NCBI GenBank assembly: GCA_029204225.1
Contig: CM055111.1
Coordinates: 44,249,815 to 44,313,814, forward strand
Source: Diphasiastrum complanatum
Taxonomy: Eukaryota > Streptophyta > Lycopodiopsida > Lycopodiales > Lycopodiaceae
Length of the DNA: 64,000 bases
Direction of reading: 5' to 3'
The notes under the pieces were generated by a model that saw only the letters and a list, made by a program, of their open reading frames with translations, had not been told where the DNA came from and did no database searches. Positions 1 through 10,589 of the stretch are shown here, one piece after another; the stretch's first letter is position 1; the number at the start of each line of letters is the position of its first letter. The position numbers and the translations under genes are program-made.

Positions 1-133
1 CTTCAGATGTTCGAGTTCGCGAAGATGCTCGTCATCGTCTTCGTTGACTTTCGTGTTCGCAAAACTTGTCGTGTTTCGTGTCGAGGGGTTGTAAGCTAGC
101 AAGGCTTTGTGTTCAGAACACTTTGTTTCTTCA
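1..133 (-). repeat. Partial 3' LTR of the copia element
   Basis: Positions 61-133 match 4805-4875 almost base for base, including the run from GTGTCGAGGGG to CTTTGTTTCTTCA. The inner boundary is at 133, where the minus strand reads TGAAGAAAC directly after a purine-rich tract. Positions 1-50 align less well to the other LTR, so the two LTRs have diverged or carry indels. Confidence 0.8.
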
Positions 134-146
134 GCTCCCTCTCAAA
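134..146 (-). other. Polypurine tract of the copia element
   Basis: On the minus strand this reads TTTGAGAGGGAGC and directly abuts the 3' LTR. A purine tract in this place primes plus-strand DNA synthesis in LTR retrotransposons. Confidence 0.75.
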
Positions 147-827
147 TCATGGTAGCCTTATGATCCCGAGACTGCTCCTTTGCCTCTCAAGGAGTCCTTT
201 GTCCAGAGCCTTTGTGAAGATATCAGCAACCATATTTTTTGTTCCGATGAAGGTGGTCTGCATCATCTTCTTCTCAATCAGATCCCTGATCAAGTGATAC
301 TTGATCGCAATGTGCTTCGTCCTGGAATGGAACACGGGATCCTTCGTGAGGTGTATTGCAGAGGTGTTGTCCATCTGCAAGACCAGTGGCTCGTTCCTTG
401 TTTCGTCCAATTCGTCCAGGAACTGCCTTAGTCAAATTATTTTGTTGGTCATCTTTGTTGTTGCTACGTACTCTGCTTCGCAGGACGACTGGGCTACAAT
501 GGTCTGCTTCTTGCTGACCCAGAGAATTGCTGCTCCTGATGCAATGGTGCAACCTCCTGAAATGCTTTTATAGTCGTCCTTGAGATATGCCCATCTAGCG
601 TCACTGTAGGAAAGTATCCTGAGACCTGCACCATGACAATAACACAAGCCATAATCCCTCGTTAATTGAAGATATTGCAAAATTTGTTTCGTAATTTTCC
701 AATGTGTCGAACCTGGATTTGTGCAGAATTGGCTCATCCTGAATACCGCATAAGCAATATCAAGACGTGTGTTGTCTGCAAGGTACATCAGTGAACCTAT
801 CAGCCTTCTGTAGGGAGTGAGCTGCAT
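147..827 (-). pseudogene. copia RNase H domain (3' end of pol)
   Basis: The RNase H end of pol would degrade the RNA of the RNA/DNA hybrid during reverse transcription. It shows the copia hallmarks YRRLIGSLMYL, SSCEAEYVA, a KHIAIKYHLIRDLIE segment and the near-terminal ADIFTKAL. One reading frame runs through the region but is cut by a TGA at 434-432, just before the LRQFLDE segment. The codon before the first residue of this stretch is also a stop (830-828), so RT and RNase H are separated by a nonsense codon although they share a frame. It ends just before the polypurine tract, as expected for a full 3' end. Confidence 0.88.
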
Positions 828-1929
828 CTATTCTCTTTCTTCCTCAGTCTTTGGACAGTCGTCATTTGTTGGCACCATTCCTGCGAGCATTGGAGTGTTC
901 GCTCCTTTGCAGTTCAGCATGCCAAAGTCTTCTAGGATCTTCTGGGTGTATCTGGACTGGTGAAAGTATAACTTGCCTCCCTCATAGTCCCTTTCAATTT
1001 GTAAGCCTAGGTAACACCTGGCTTCTCCCAGATCCACTATCTCGAAATGTTTCGTGATGTCTGTCTTTACTTCAACAATTAGCTGCTCACTCCTGCAAAG
1101 TATCAGAGTGTCGTCTACATATATAGCCACTATGATGATCTGCCCATCTGTAACTCTGACATACACATTGGAGTCAGCCAACAAAGGCTTGAATCCCAAT
1201 GATTTCAGGGCCTGATCCTTCTTCTTGTACCATTGTCGGGCTGATTGCTTCAGACTGTAGAGGCTTCTATGCATTCTGCATACATACTCAGGAAGTGAAT
1301 TCGAGACAAATCTTGGGGGTTGATCCATGTAGACTTTTTCGTCTAATTCGCCATGCAAGAAGGCTGTCTTCTCGTCCACAATGTGGATCCTGAGGTCATA
1401 AGCTGCTGCATATGCGAACAACAGTCATAGGGACGAATGTTTGATGACAGGAGCAAAGGTTTCAGAATAGTCAATGTCGTATCTCTGAGAGAAACCCTTC
1501 GCTACCAGTCTTGCCTTGTATTTCGTCACACTCCCGTCTGGTCCATACCTGGTTCTTCCTCATGGACTCCATCTCTTTGTTCATGGCTTGGATCCATTTG
1601 TCCTTTTCTGGACCTTCAATCGCCTCCTCGAATGTGTGTGGTTTGCCACTGAACCCGCAAATTTTTTTTGATGTGAAGGCTGAGTTGTCTGGCACAAATT
1701 TTGCTGGCACTCTTTGTGGTCTTGTCAACATTCTGGGAGATTCTCCCGGAACAGCTATGCCTTTGTCCTTGTCTACTCTGCTCGATCCAAAACCATCTTG
1801 GTTTATAGAAACTACGGCGGAAGACTGCCTCTCGAATCTTTCTTCGTTTGATTCGTCGTTCAAATGGGAGACGACTTGAAAATCTTCGTTTTCATGTTCG
1901 TCCTCTGCTCCCTCTGACATTGGCAGCAA
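828..1929 (-). pseudogene. copia reverse transcriptase with N-terminal linker
   Basis: This is the RNA-dependent DNA polymerase part of pol. The 3' part (1421-828) carries VDEKTAFLHGELDEKVYM, RSLYSLKQSARQWY and the catalytic YVDD in VAIYVDDTLIL. The 5' part (1929-1471) carries the acidic linker between integrase and RT, then TFEEAIEGPEKDKWIQAMN and the KNQVW segment. Just after KNQVW the sequence jumps to the [11 protein letters not shown] region in another frame, so roughly 20 codons and the frame are lost near 1548-1560. A second frameshift separates this block from integrase at about 1930. Confidence 0.88.
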
Positions 1930-1930
1930 G

Positions 1931-2827
1931 TCATAGTATTGTCTTTCCAGAACTCATAGCTAACAGGGTCTTCGTTGGCGCCATTGTCTTGCTCTCGTTG
2001 AGTTTGACATCCCTCACTGTTTTCACAGTGTTTGTGTCTGGCATATAGATTCTATAGTATGATGAATTATTTTCATAACCTACCAGAAACCCTTGCTCGG
2101 CTTTATCATCAAGCTTCTTGCGAAGCTTATCAGAAATATGTGCATATGCTGCACAACCAAATATTCTAACGTGAGACGGTTTGGGCTTTCTACCCCACCA
2201 TAGCTCATGTGGTGTCATGTGAAAAACACCATATTTACTTGTCCTGTTCTGGATGTATGCGGCTGTAGCTACTACTTCAGTCCACAGTGCCCTTGGAGCC
2301 TTCGAATAGGCCATCATGCATCTGGCTGCTTCCATTAGGGTCTTGTTCTTTCGTTCAGCAATACCATTGTGCTGCGGTGTGTAGGCTGCAGTTCTTCTGT
2401 GAATGATGCCACGATCATTGTAGAAGTCAATGAAGCGATTCGAGATAAATTCGCCACCTCGATCTGTTCTGATTTGCTTCACCTTGCTGTCTGTACATCT
2501 CTCAGTCCAATTCACATATTCTGTGAATTTATCGAGTGCTTCAGATTTATTCTGAATAAAATACACTCTGGCAAACTTGCTATAGTCATCAATGAAGGTT
2601 ATATAATATTTTGAACCTCCTATTGAGATCACGTTGAATGGACCGCAAATGTCAGAGTGCACCAGCTCCAAAATCTTTGTTGTTCTGTAGGAGTCTTTGA
2701 CGAATGGTGTGCATGACATCTTGCCTTTCAAACATGCATCACAGGTGGCCGAATTGGTTGCATTCGAGATGCTAACCCCTGTTATTGCTCTATGATGACT
2801 TGCTTGGTAGAGTGTCATTGAGTTCAT
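1931..2827 (-). pseudogene. copia integrase
   Basis: The integrase would insert the element's cDNA into the genome. The catalytic D, D and E sit in HSDICGP, RTDRGGEF and GIAERKN. The GAG-pre-integrase zinc-binding part precedes it, with C-x2-C in CDACLKGK. The block continues through ATAAYIQNR, HELWWGRKP and the RIFGCAAYAH and FLVGYE motifs. The frame is open over this stretch, about 298 codons, so the integrase is the best kept piece of the element. The frame is lost upstream (toward the protease) and downstream at 1930. Confidence 0.92.
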
Positions 2828-3083
2828 GTAGCAGAGTCTTTTGTGTCACAGAGTGTCTGGCGAGTCGTCATGAGTCTGATGTACCTAATCTGCAAGTAGG
2901 TGTACCTTTAGATGATATAGGTTCCCTTTCCTTCTGCCTTGAGCAATGAGAGTGCTGGTGCTGGCATCAATCATGTTGCATGCTTTGTTAAAAAATGTCA
3001 CACGCATCCCTGCATCTGCTATTCTTTCTACAGAGAACATGTCTTGTTGTAGAGTTGGCACGAATAGAAGGTCTTCGAGTCAT

Positions 3084-3338
3084 CTATCTCTGCCGTTGGT
3101 GTTGAGCCAGAGTGAACCAAGACCGTTCACTTGATGTCTGGATCCATCTCCAAGAACTATGAATCTTGAGGGATCTGCACTTTTGAAATCGGACATGATT
3201 CGTCTTGATGTCAAAGTGTGAGGTGGCTCCCGAATCCAGGATCACCTCGTGCGTGTCAGACGTTAATGCTGCACACACATCTTCACATATGTAGGCGGTC
3301 GAACAATTTTTGTTCGTTCTTTCTTCGCCCATCTTCAA
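3084..3338 (-). pseudogene. copia aspartic protease
   Basis: The retropepsin that would cut the polyprotein is marked by the catalytic DSGATSHF in EVILDSGATSHF. The frame ends soon after, around 3084, inside a region where normal copia pol continues to the GAG-pre-integrase domain. Only the N-terminal half is clean; between 3084 and 2827 the coding signal changes frame. Confidence 0.8.
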
Positions 3339-3395
3339 GCTCTCGGGCTCCTCGACATAGGAAGAACTATTATCGTTCTCAAGTCTGTTCTATGC

Positions 3396-4293
3396 TTATC
3401 TGTTTCTTGGGTTCTGGCGGCAATCCATGGCTACATGATCCTTCTTATGACAATGGATACAGTCAATCTTGGGATTGAGCCAGCACGTATCTACTGTATG
3501 CCCATCTCTTCTGCATCTCGTGCAGGTCTTCTTGTCGGCATCTTGTGGTTTCGACTGTCCTTTGGTCTTCCAGTTGCTTTTGCTGGTCCCCTCTGCTTGC
3601 TTGTCACGATCTTGCTTTTGATTCAACTCCCTCTTAGGCTTGAACTATTTTTTTTTATTTTTCTTTGTTGCTGTAGAGTGCATGGTCAGAACCATCCTTG
3701 TGATCAAGATGCTCTCTGGCCTCGAATTCTTCTCGAATCTCGACAATCGCCTTTTTGAGATTCGTGGTAGGATCTTTCGCAGGCAGGGTTCGTGTTGTCT
3801 GGAAAGATCTGGGTAATGCTCTCAACAAATATGTGAGCTACTTCTCAGCTGATACTACATTCTCTGCTCCTGAGTTGTGTAGTGATAGAAACAGATCCTT
3901 CATCTTTCTCACGAAAGAGGTGAGGTCTTTTCCATCCCACTGTAGATTTGTCAGCTGATCTTCCAGCATCATAATCTGACTTCTTGATTTCATCTGAAAT
4001 CTTGTGAGCAGTGTATCCCACATCTCCTTAGCTTTGGAGAGTATAGCCAGGTCAAGTGTAAGGCTATCTTCGATGGAAGATGATAGCAAGGCTACTGCCT
4101 TGTTGTTTTTCTCCCTCCATTCGCGTAGCTCCTTGCCTGTTGTCGTAGGCATTTCTTCTGTGCCATCTACCCAGGGGAAGAGTTCTTCACCCTTGAGTAT
4201 CAAAGATGTCTTAATTTTCCAGGCTAGAAAATTAGATCTTGAAGAATTAAGTATAGTGCAGATCTTGTTCTGCATGCTGCTGATTGAAGCCAT
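3396..4293 (-). pseudogene. copia gag with two zinc knuckles
   Basis: Gag is the structural, RNA-packaging protein of the particle. The start (4293) follows the primer site by about 100 nt and reads MASISSMQNKICTILNSS, followed by NFLAWKIK and the UBN2-like LTRFQMKSRSQIMMLEDQL. After a frame break near 3838-3640 a second block (3626-3396) carries two CX2CX4HX4C knuckles, CTRCRRDGHTVDTC and CIHCHKKDHVAMDC. Two knuckles are unusual compared with the single one common in copia gags. Confidence 0.85.
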
Positions 4294-4390
4294 TGCTTCT
4301 TGAAGTCTGTTTTTCTTGTCGTTTGGTTGATTGTCTGAATGCTTGGCCTCCTGGATCTGCTAGCTTCTCGGCTATGTCAGAATATGATAG

Positions 4391-4440
4391 GGTGGCTCTG
4401 ATACCACTGATGAGAAAATTGGGTCAGCACTCTGATACCA
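4391..4440 (-). other. Duplicated primer-binding site (initiator tRNA-Met type)
   Basis: The minus strand carries TGGTATCAGAGTGC (4440-4427) one base from the LTR end and a second TGGTATCAGAGCC (4406-4391) 34 bp further in. The complement of the plant initiator tRNA-Met 3' end is TGGTATCAGAGC. The distal copy is the better match. Confidence 0.8.
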
Positions 4441-4441
4441 C

Positions 4442-4875
4442 TGTTGGGAGTCGAGCGGTGCGCCGATACGAATGATGAGAATCGTGAGATGAAAAATTCA
4501 CGAAAACATTCACGATTCTCTTTCGAGATTCGGATGGAGTTCAGATGCGTTCGCTGCGCACTACCAGTTGAAACACTCCTACAATCCTCCAGAGGGAAGT
4601 CAGGTACTACTGATCTATGTTCATAAAATTAATATAGCATTCGACTTCATTTCAACCAAGGTGTGGAATTCAACAAGGGAACAAGAAAACTCAGACATAT
4701 TAAAATAAACAGCATAAGCATTCGACATCCAAGATCAGACACAACCAGAAAAATAATCTATATTGATTTTCTCTGATTTCTTCAGGGCACTACATGTTCG
4801 TGAAACTCGTCATGTTTCGTGTCGAGGGGCTGTAAGCTAGCAAGGCTTTGTGTTCAGAAACACTTTGTTTCTTCA
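4442..4875 (-). repeat. 5' LTR of the copia element
   Basis: On the plus strand it begins TGTTGGGAG at 4442 and ends CTTCTTCA at 4875, so it has TG...CA ends. It abuts the primer-binding site on its inner side and shares its outer-most 70 bp with 61-133. An alternative inner boundary at 4408 (TGATGAG) is possible because the primer site is duplicated. Confidence 0.8.
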
Positions 4876-5150
4876 TAATGAGAGGCTCAAAATCATTCGT
4901 CTCATGGATGGAGCATCACGTAGAGTGTGCTGGATGATCCATTTATAGATTGCATCCATGTATTAATTACAATAAATGTTTGTCATCTAATTAGGCAAGC
5001 CGTTGTACTTGGAAGTATTGGCTTGAGATGACAACTATACATTGTGTACACAGTCAACCCGTAGGAAATGTTGACGTGGATGAGGACGTCGCAAATTTCT
5101 CACTTTGTATTTTACGTGAAGTGGTTGGGAACGTTCCTCGTTCAAAATAG
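4876..5150. other. Intergenic stretch, nothing recognised
   Basis: This lies between the copia 5' LTR and the next copia relic. I see no coding motif, primer site or clear repeat copy here. Confidence 0.5.
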
Positions 5151-6509
5151 ATGACCTTTGGCATTTTCTCTCTCTTTGAGATTTTGCGAAAAAGTCGACA
5201 GTGTGTTAAAACAAAGAAGCCTCACACTCAAGGTGAGAATAGTGGATCGCGCAAGAAGCTTTTCTGCAGATATTGCAAGAGAGCCAATCACAGCATCAAA
5301 GAGTGTCGTATATGTATCTACAACGAGGAAAAGAAACAACAACAACAGCAACCAGATTCCTCTAATGCGACGGAATTCAAGGAGAAAGATACACACCTAT
5401 TAGTGGCTTACAACAGTGGTGAAGAAGACCACGATAGCTTGTGCCTAGACAACAACCACCAACACATGACCTCTTGCAAGGAATGGTTTACCAAGTATGC
5501 GGCTTACAACAGAGATCAATTCATCTACCTCGGAGATTCAAGCACCATATGCATTGAAGGAAAAGGGACAATCAAGATTTCATTCAAAAATGATCTTTCT
5601 ATTTATGTCACCAATATTCTTCACGTACCTTAACTGTCAAAGATCTTGTTGTCAGTTTCTAAGATGACTGATGAGGGCTACACTGTTACTTTCTCATCTA
5701 AGCAGTGTACAATCTTCGATGAAGATACTACTCTGACTACATGCACTAGAGTTGAAAATCTTTACATACTCTCTAATTCAGTTGCATTACCTAGCATCTC
5801 TCATGAAAATGTAAACGATAATGCTATTCTGTGGCATAGTCAATTTGGACACGTGAATACAAGATCACTTTCCTATATGCGTTGTAATAACTTACTTGAT
5901 GGATTGAATTTCCCTTCTTCATTAGATAGGAAATCTTTCTTTTGTGAATCATGCATCTATGGCAAACACTCTAGAAGCAAGTTTCCCAAATCACATTCCA
6001 TCGAAACAAAGCATGTATTGGATCTTGTACATAGCGATCTTTGTGGTCCAATGCCAACTCCGTCCTTAGGAGATGCAATCTATTTTATCACTTTCATAGA
6101 TGATTATTCTAAATGGTCTATAGTCATGTTCATTAAGCACAAATCCGAAGCCTTTGAATGCTTCAAGAGATTCAAGGCCATGACTGAGACACAAACGTTT
6201 GCAAAAGTGAAAGCACTCCGAATTGATGGTGGCAACGAATACATCTCTAACGAGATGTCCAACTACCTAGCTGAATATGGTATTAGAAGACAGTTCACCA
6301 CTTCCAATTCACCTCAACAAAACGGGATTGTAGAAAGGAAGAACCGAAATCTTCTCAACTCAGCCAGATCCATGCTACATCAGTCACATCTACCTGCGAA
6401 GTTTTGGGCAGAAGCTAGTGCCACAACCTGTTACTTACAAAACAGATTCAGCACCAAAGCCGTCAACAATAAAACTCCTTATGAAGTTTGGCATGGACAC
6501 ATAGAAGTT
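5151..6509 (+). pseudogene. Truncated copia gag-protease-integrase relic
   Basis: One plus-strand frame carries a gag zinc knuckle (CRYCKRANHSIKEC, CX2CX4HX4C), then the protease flank (EWFTKYAAYN, FIYLGDSS, ILHVP), the LLSVSKMTDEGY junction, and integrase with HSDLCGP, RIDGGNEY and GIVERKN as the D, D, E positions. The only stop in the frame is a TAA at 5631-5633. The protease catalytic DSG is missing: where family members read LDSGAS this copy reads LDNNHQHM. Coding stops abruptly after TPYEVWHGH, where the LTR at 6510 begins. RT and RNase H are absent from what follows. The N-terminal gag domain is not visible upstream of 5151. Confidence 0.85.
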
Positions 6510-7301
6510 TGTAAGTGAATCTCACATGTGTGGAGGATGTTCCCACGTGTGGAGAATTGTAAAATAAATCAAACAGTCTCCGAGATTTTCCAAATATGTT
6601 ATTTACTCATGAGAAATAGAATTCTTTTGTAGCTGAGTTACAAGATTCTCAATGAGATTTGAGAGTAACATATGTGGATTTTGGAGGAATTTGCGAGATA
6701 AAAATGTATTTATGTCTGGGTCCTCTCAAGGTCATTAGTCACAAACAGGCCTTGACATGGAATTAAATCTCAGCGTGGCTAACAAACTTGAATATCGGAG
6801 GGTTGGTCTACCATATTAGGACTATTTCTTGTCCTTAACAAAATATGGCCATGACACCCGGTACTCCAGTGAATCAAGCATATTAGTTATGCCACGTCAT
6901 ATTGGACCCGCAAGTATTTAATAACCCTATGAGGCCCAGACACACTAATTGGACTTAGCACAAGGTTTGGGACCGTATATGCATGTGTAGAGGAATAGAG
7001 GATCCATGCATAGAGACTTTATTCCAGAAGAATCTATGTATAGGGGAGTTAGAACCTTGCATTGCTATATGCACAGGCGGTTCTAAGCCTTATCTAAGAG
7101 GCCGAACTAGCCCTACTACACCATCATTGGGTTGATTCATTGCCAGGATCTCACTCTACTCTCATGCTTCCTATTTCTTGGCTTGGGGGTGAAGCTTCTA
7201 GAGATTAATTGGTTGTTTCTACTTGGTTGGGTGGTTTTTCCAACAGTGTGTTCTCTATTGTTTTGTCTTGTAAACTGGATCTTGAGGAGGTGACTCTTAC
7301 A
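6510..7301 (+). repeat. LTR with TGTAAG/CTTACA ends, inserted in the copia integrase
   Basis: It begins TGTAAGTGAATC exactly where the copia integrase frame breaks, and ends GACTCTTACA immediately before a TTGGTATCAGAGC primer site. The six terminal bases form a perfect inverted repeat. The length, 792 bp, is normal for a plant LTR. No second copy was found in the window, so either the rest of this element is decayed or the 3' LTR is gone. Confidence 0.72.
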
Positions 7302-7314
7302 TTGGTATCAGAGC
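7302..7314 (+). other. Primer-binding site, initiator tRNA-Met type
   Basis: TTGGTATCAGAGC follows the LTR end CTTACA directly. It matches the complement of the initiator tRNA-Met 3' end over 12 bases and marks the preceding repeat as a 5' LTR on the plus strand. Confidence 0.8.
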
Positions 7315-8804
7315 AAGGCTTACGAAGATTGGAGAACTTGGAGAAGTGCTACTTTTCGTCGAAATTTCAGTGTGGATCAATGGGAATTTTCTTCTAGGTG
7401 GAGAGTAAGGTTGCAAGTGCGTGTACTATCCCGGTTTCCATTTGCATGTTGCTAAGGTCCATTTCTCTTGGAATTTTTTGGGGTTTTATGGAGAATTGTC
7501 CTAGAAAGCCAATTTGTGGTGTTTTTTGGAGCTTTTTCTTGTGTAGCTCAAATATGATGTAGATACGAATTTTTCAGTAGGGATCATTAATGATGAAATT
7601 AATGATGCATGCTGATTCTTTTTATGATTTATGACTCTAGGCTATGTGTTGGTCAAAATTGCTTGTTTTTTCATGCTTTTTGACTCAAAATTGATAGTAA
7701 GAACACAAATCCAACAAAATAAGATCACTTAGATGGCTATAATTCTGTAAATTGGTTTGCATGTGCTAGATAAAGAGTTGCATGTAATGAATTTCCACTT
7801 TATAGTGACAAAAAAACTGGAAAATAGCCAAAGATCATCATTTTGCTTGTTTTTCCCATAGAGTTGGATATTAGGTATCACAAAAGAGTGTTCTATTATA
7901 ACAATAGCTTATACAAGTGTTGTGGAAGGCCCACCTCCACTCCCATATATGCCAAGAGTGGTGGGCCTACGTTCTAATGTGCTTATGGGACTAAACATAA
8001 GCTTATTGCTAATTAGCTTGTAAAATGCCTTCTCTAATCAAATGACTTAGGGTTTAAATCTTAAATTAGACTTTCTAAGCTGAACTTTTACAAATCGTTG
8101 TTTGTAATAGTTAAACTTAATAAATTCTTAACTTGAAGGACCTTGGGCTAACATTATTGCCCTCTTTATTGGATTGGTGGTCCCATGCGAATGGCAGTTG
8201 CGTGTTGTCGGGCCGTCTCGTCGTAGGTCTCCTTAGTGAGTGTGACCCTGATGGAATGCAGTTCTTTGCCAACTTGCTCCAACATTTGCCATCGTAGCTT
8301 ATTCAAGAACGGTCGTGGTCCATAGTAATGGTGCATGTTTTGTAAAAAGCCATGTGTCTGCTAGAGTTTGATCATGTCAACATGAAGGGCACTTGTCATG
8401 GCAGCACAATAATATAGCTGAGCCACATTGAGGTGATCCATCTTTGTGGCTAGAGGCATATTGATATCCAAGAGAATGGGAGGGAGTGAATAATCCCAAT
8501 GAGATTCCAAGGATCAAAATGAAATCTCTAACCGGATCTCCCATTTATACATAGTCCACAAGGATAGGCCAATAGATTTTGCTCGCTGTGGACTCTGGTG
8601 TAAAAGGTTCATGTCGTTTGAGAGGGCAATACTATGGGTTTATCTGCAAATATGTGGGTGCGCTGAGATAGTGTAAGAATGCTTGCTTATTTGCCAAGAA
8701 TATGGCCCGCTCCAAGCTGGTTGAGGCCCGAGTGCTTGAACTTTTGCACGATGTGTGTGGCACTGCTTGAGATTGGGTATGGTAAACCCACCGCTTTTAT
8801 CAAT
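7315..8804. other. Non-coding stretch, probable decayed element interior
   Basis: No long frame or family motif is visible. The position behind a 5' LTR and primer site suggests a leader or decayed interior of that element, but nothing in the bases proves it. Confidence 0.4.
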
Positions 8805-8935
8805 CGAAGCCAAGTACAAGGCTCTAACAACCACAACAAAGGAGGTGCTTTGGATCAAAAGGTTGCTTATGGAGCTCAAAGTGATCAGATAGAATTTCAT
8901 TCCACTCATCTACAATGACAACATCTCTGTCTAGT
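8805..8935 (+). pseudogene. copia RNase H fragment
   Basis: A short plus-strand frame reads SIEAKYKALTTTTKEVLWIK followed by RLLMEL and, after a stop, IYNDNIS. This matches the copia RNase H core, normally with EAEY, WL and DN. The catalytic-region E is kept and EAEY is EAKY. Only about 45 codons survive; no other pol domain is next to it. Confidence 0.65.
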
Positions 8936-9041
8936 CTTGTAAATTCCTCAGACAAGGTCTTTTGTTATCTTTACAAATGAGTACAAAATGTACATTAGCT
9001 TTGTAGAGATAATGTAGATCTATTTTTAGCATGTTTTACAT

Positions 9042-9305
9042 TGTTGATGGATCTCAAAATTTTGAGGTCAATGCTAGGGTTGATGGACTATTTTAGAGTA
9101 TGCATGGTTGAAGGGTAACCCTAAATCTGAGATGGACATGTATATATCTATGAAATTTTGTCATATATTTTGATGAAAATTTGAGATCTTTTCATTTCCA
9201 CGACATTGTCTTTGTGTGGTGAGTTAGTACTTTAATATGTCAGTGGTTTTAAGAATTTAATGCATTGACTTACTGATACGACTCGCATTGCTTTGAATCC
9301 CAACA
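9042..9305 (+). repeat. Short LTR candidate with TGTTG/CAACA ends
   Basis: The sequence begins TGTTGATGGATC and ends GAATCCCAACA, giving a five-base inverted repeat at the ends. It is followed at once by TGGTATTAGAGCCAAG, a near match to the initiator tRNA-Met primer site. At 264 bp it falls in the size range of TRIM-type LTRs. No second copy was seen. Confidence 0.55.
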
Positions 9306-9321
9306 TGGTATTAGAGCCAAG
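9306..9321 (+). other. Primer-binding site, initiator tRNA-Met type
   Basis: TGGTATTAGAGCCAAG differs from TGGTATCAGAGCCA by one base. A second, weaker copy (TTGGTATCAAAGC) lies about 10 bp downstream. Confidence 0.6.
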
Positions 9322-9444
9322 TTGGTATCAAAGCATTTAGATATTATCATTAGAACATACATTATCAAATAATTTTGATATAGTGTAGACTTTTGTTATA
9401 ATTGTTTTCTATTAGGCGCCTAGTGGGTGCTGCACTAAAACTAC

Positions 9445-10154
<710 letters not shown>

Positions 10155-10155
10155 G

Positions 10156-10173
10156 TGGCGCCATCGCCGGGGA
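10156..10173 (+). other. Primer-binding site, tRNA-Asp type
   Basis: TGGCGCCATCGCCGGGGA resembles TGGCGCCGTTGCCGGGGA, the complement of the plant tRNA-Asp 3' end, with two mismatches. It starts one base after the LTR end. Confidence 0.7.
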
Positions 10174-10589
10174 GCGCCAACACTTGCCTTAGCCGGCATA
10201 GACATCACTTTTCTTCTCCTTCTCTCACTCTTCTCTCTTCTTTTCCCTTCATTTTTCATAGAAAAAAACGAGTTTTTTAGCCTGTTAGTGGCAGTTAGTG
10301 TGGATTAGAGTTAGTGGGGTGTGGATTAGTGTTAGAACTGTATATTAGAACAACCCTTGCTAAAGAAAGAAAACAAACAAACAAACAAAAAAAATCAGAA
10401 AACTAGGAAAAATCTGTTTTTGGCGGGAAAATAGGCGGGAAAAACATATTAGAGGCAATAATTTTTACTGCTCCGCAACTAACCTTTGCCCTTTTTGACA
10501 ATACCTTCTAGATACTGTTCAGAACCTACATAAAAGTCGGCGATTAATTCCTAGCCATTTTTGAAAAAAAAAACCGCAAAACATTGTCA

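Larger units (their letters stand above)
1..4875 (-). mobile_element. Ty1/copia retrotransposon, degenerate, 3' LTR cut by window start
   Basis: Read on the minus strand, the order is 5' LTR (4875-4442), primer-binding site, gag with two zinc knuckles, protease, integrase, reverse transcriptase, RNase H, polypurine tract and 3' LTR. IN before RT is the defining copia order. The stretch 4805-4875 repeats 61-133 closely, which identifies the LTR pair. Several frameshifts and in-frame stops break the polyprotein, so the copy is not autonomous. The outer end and its target-site copy lie before the window; the candidate target-site copy on this side is TAATG at 4876-4880. Confidence 0.9.
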
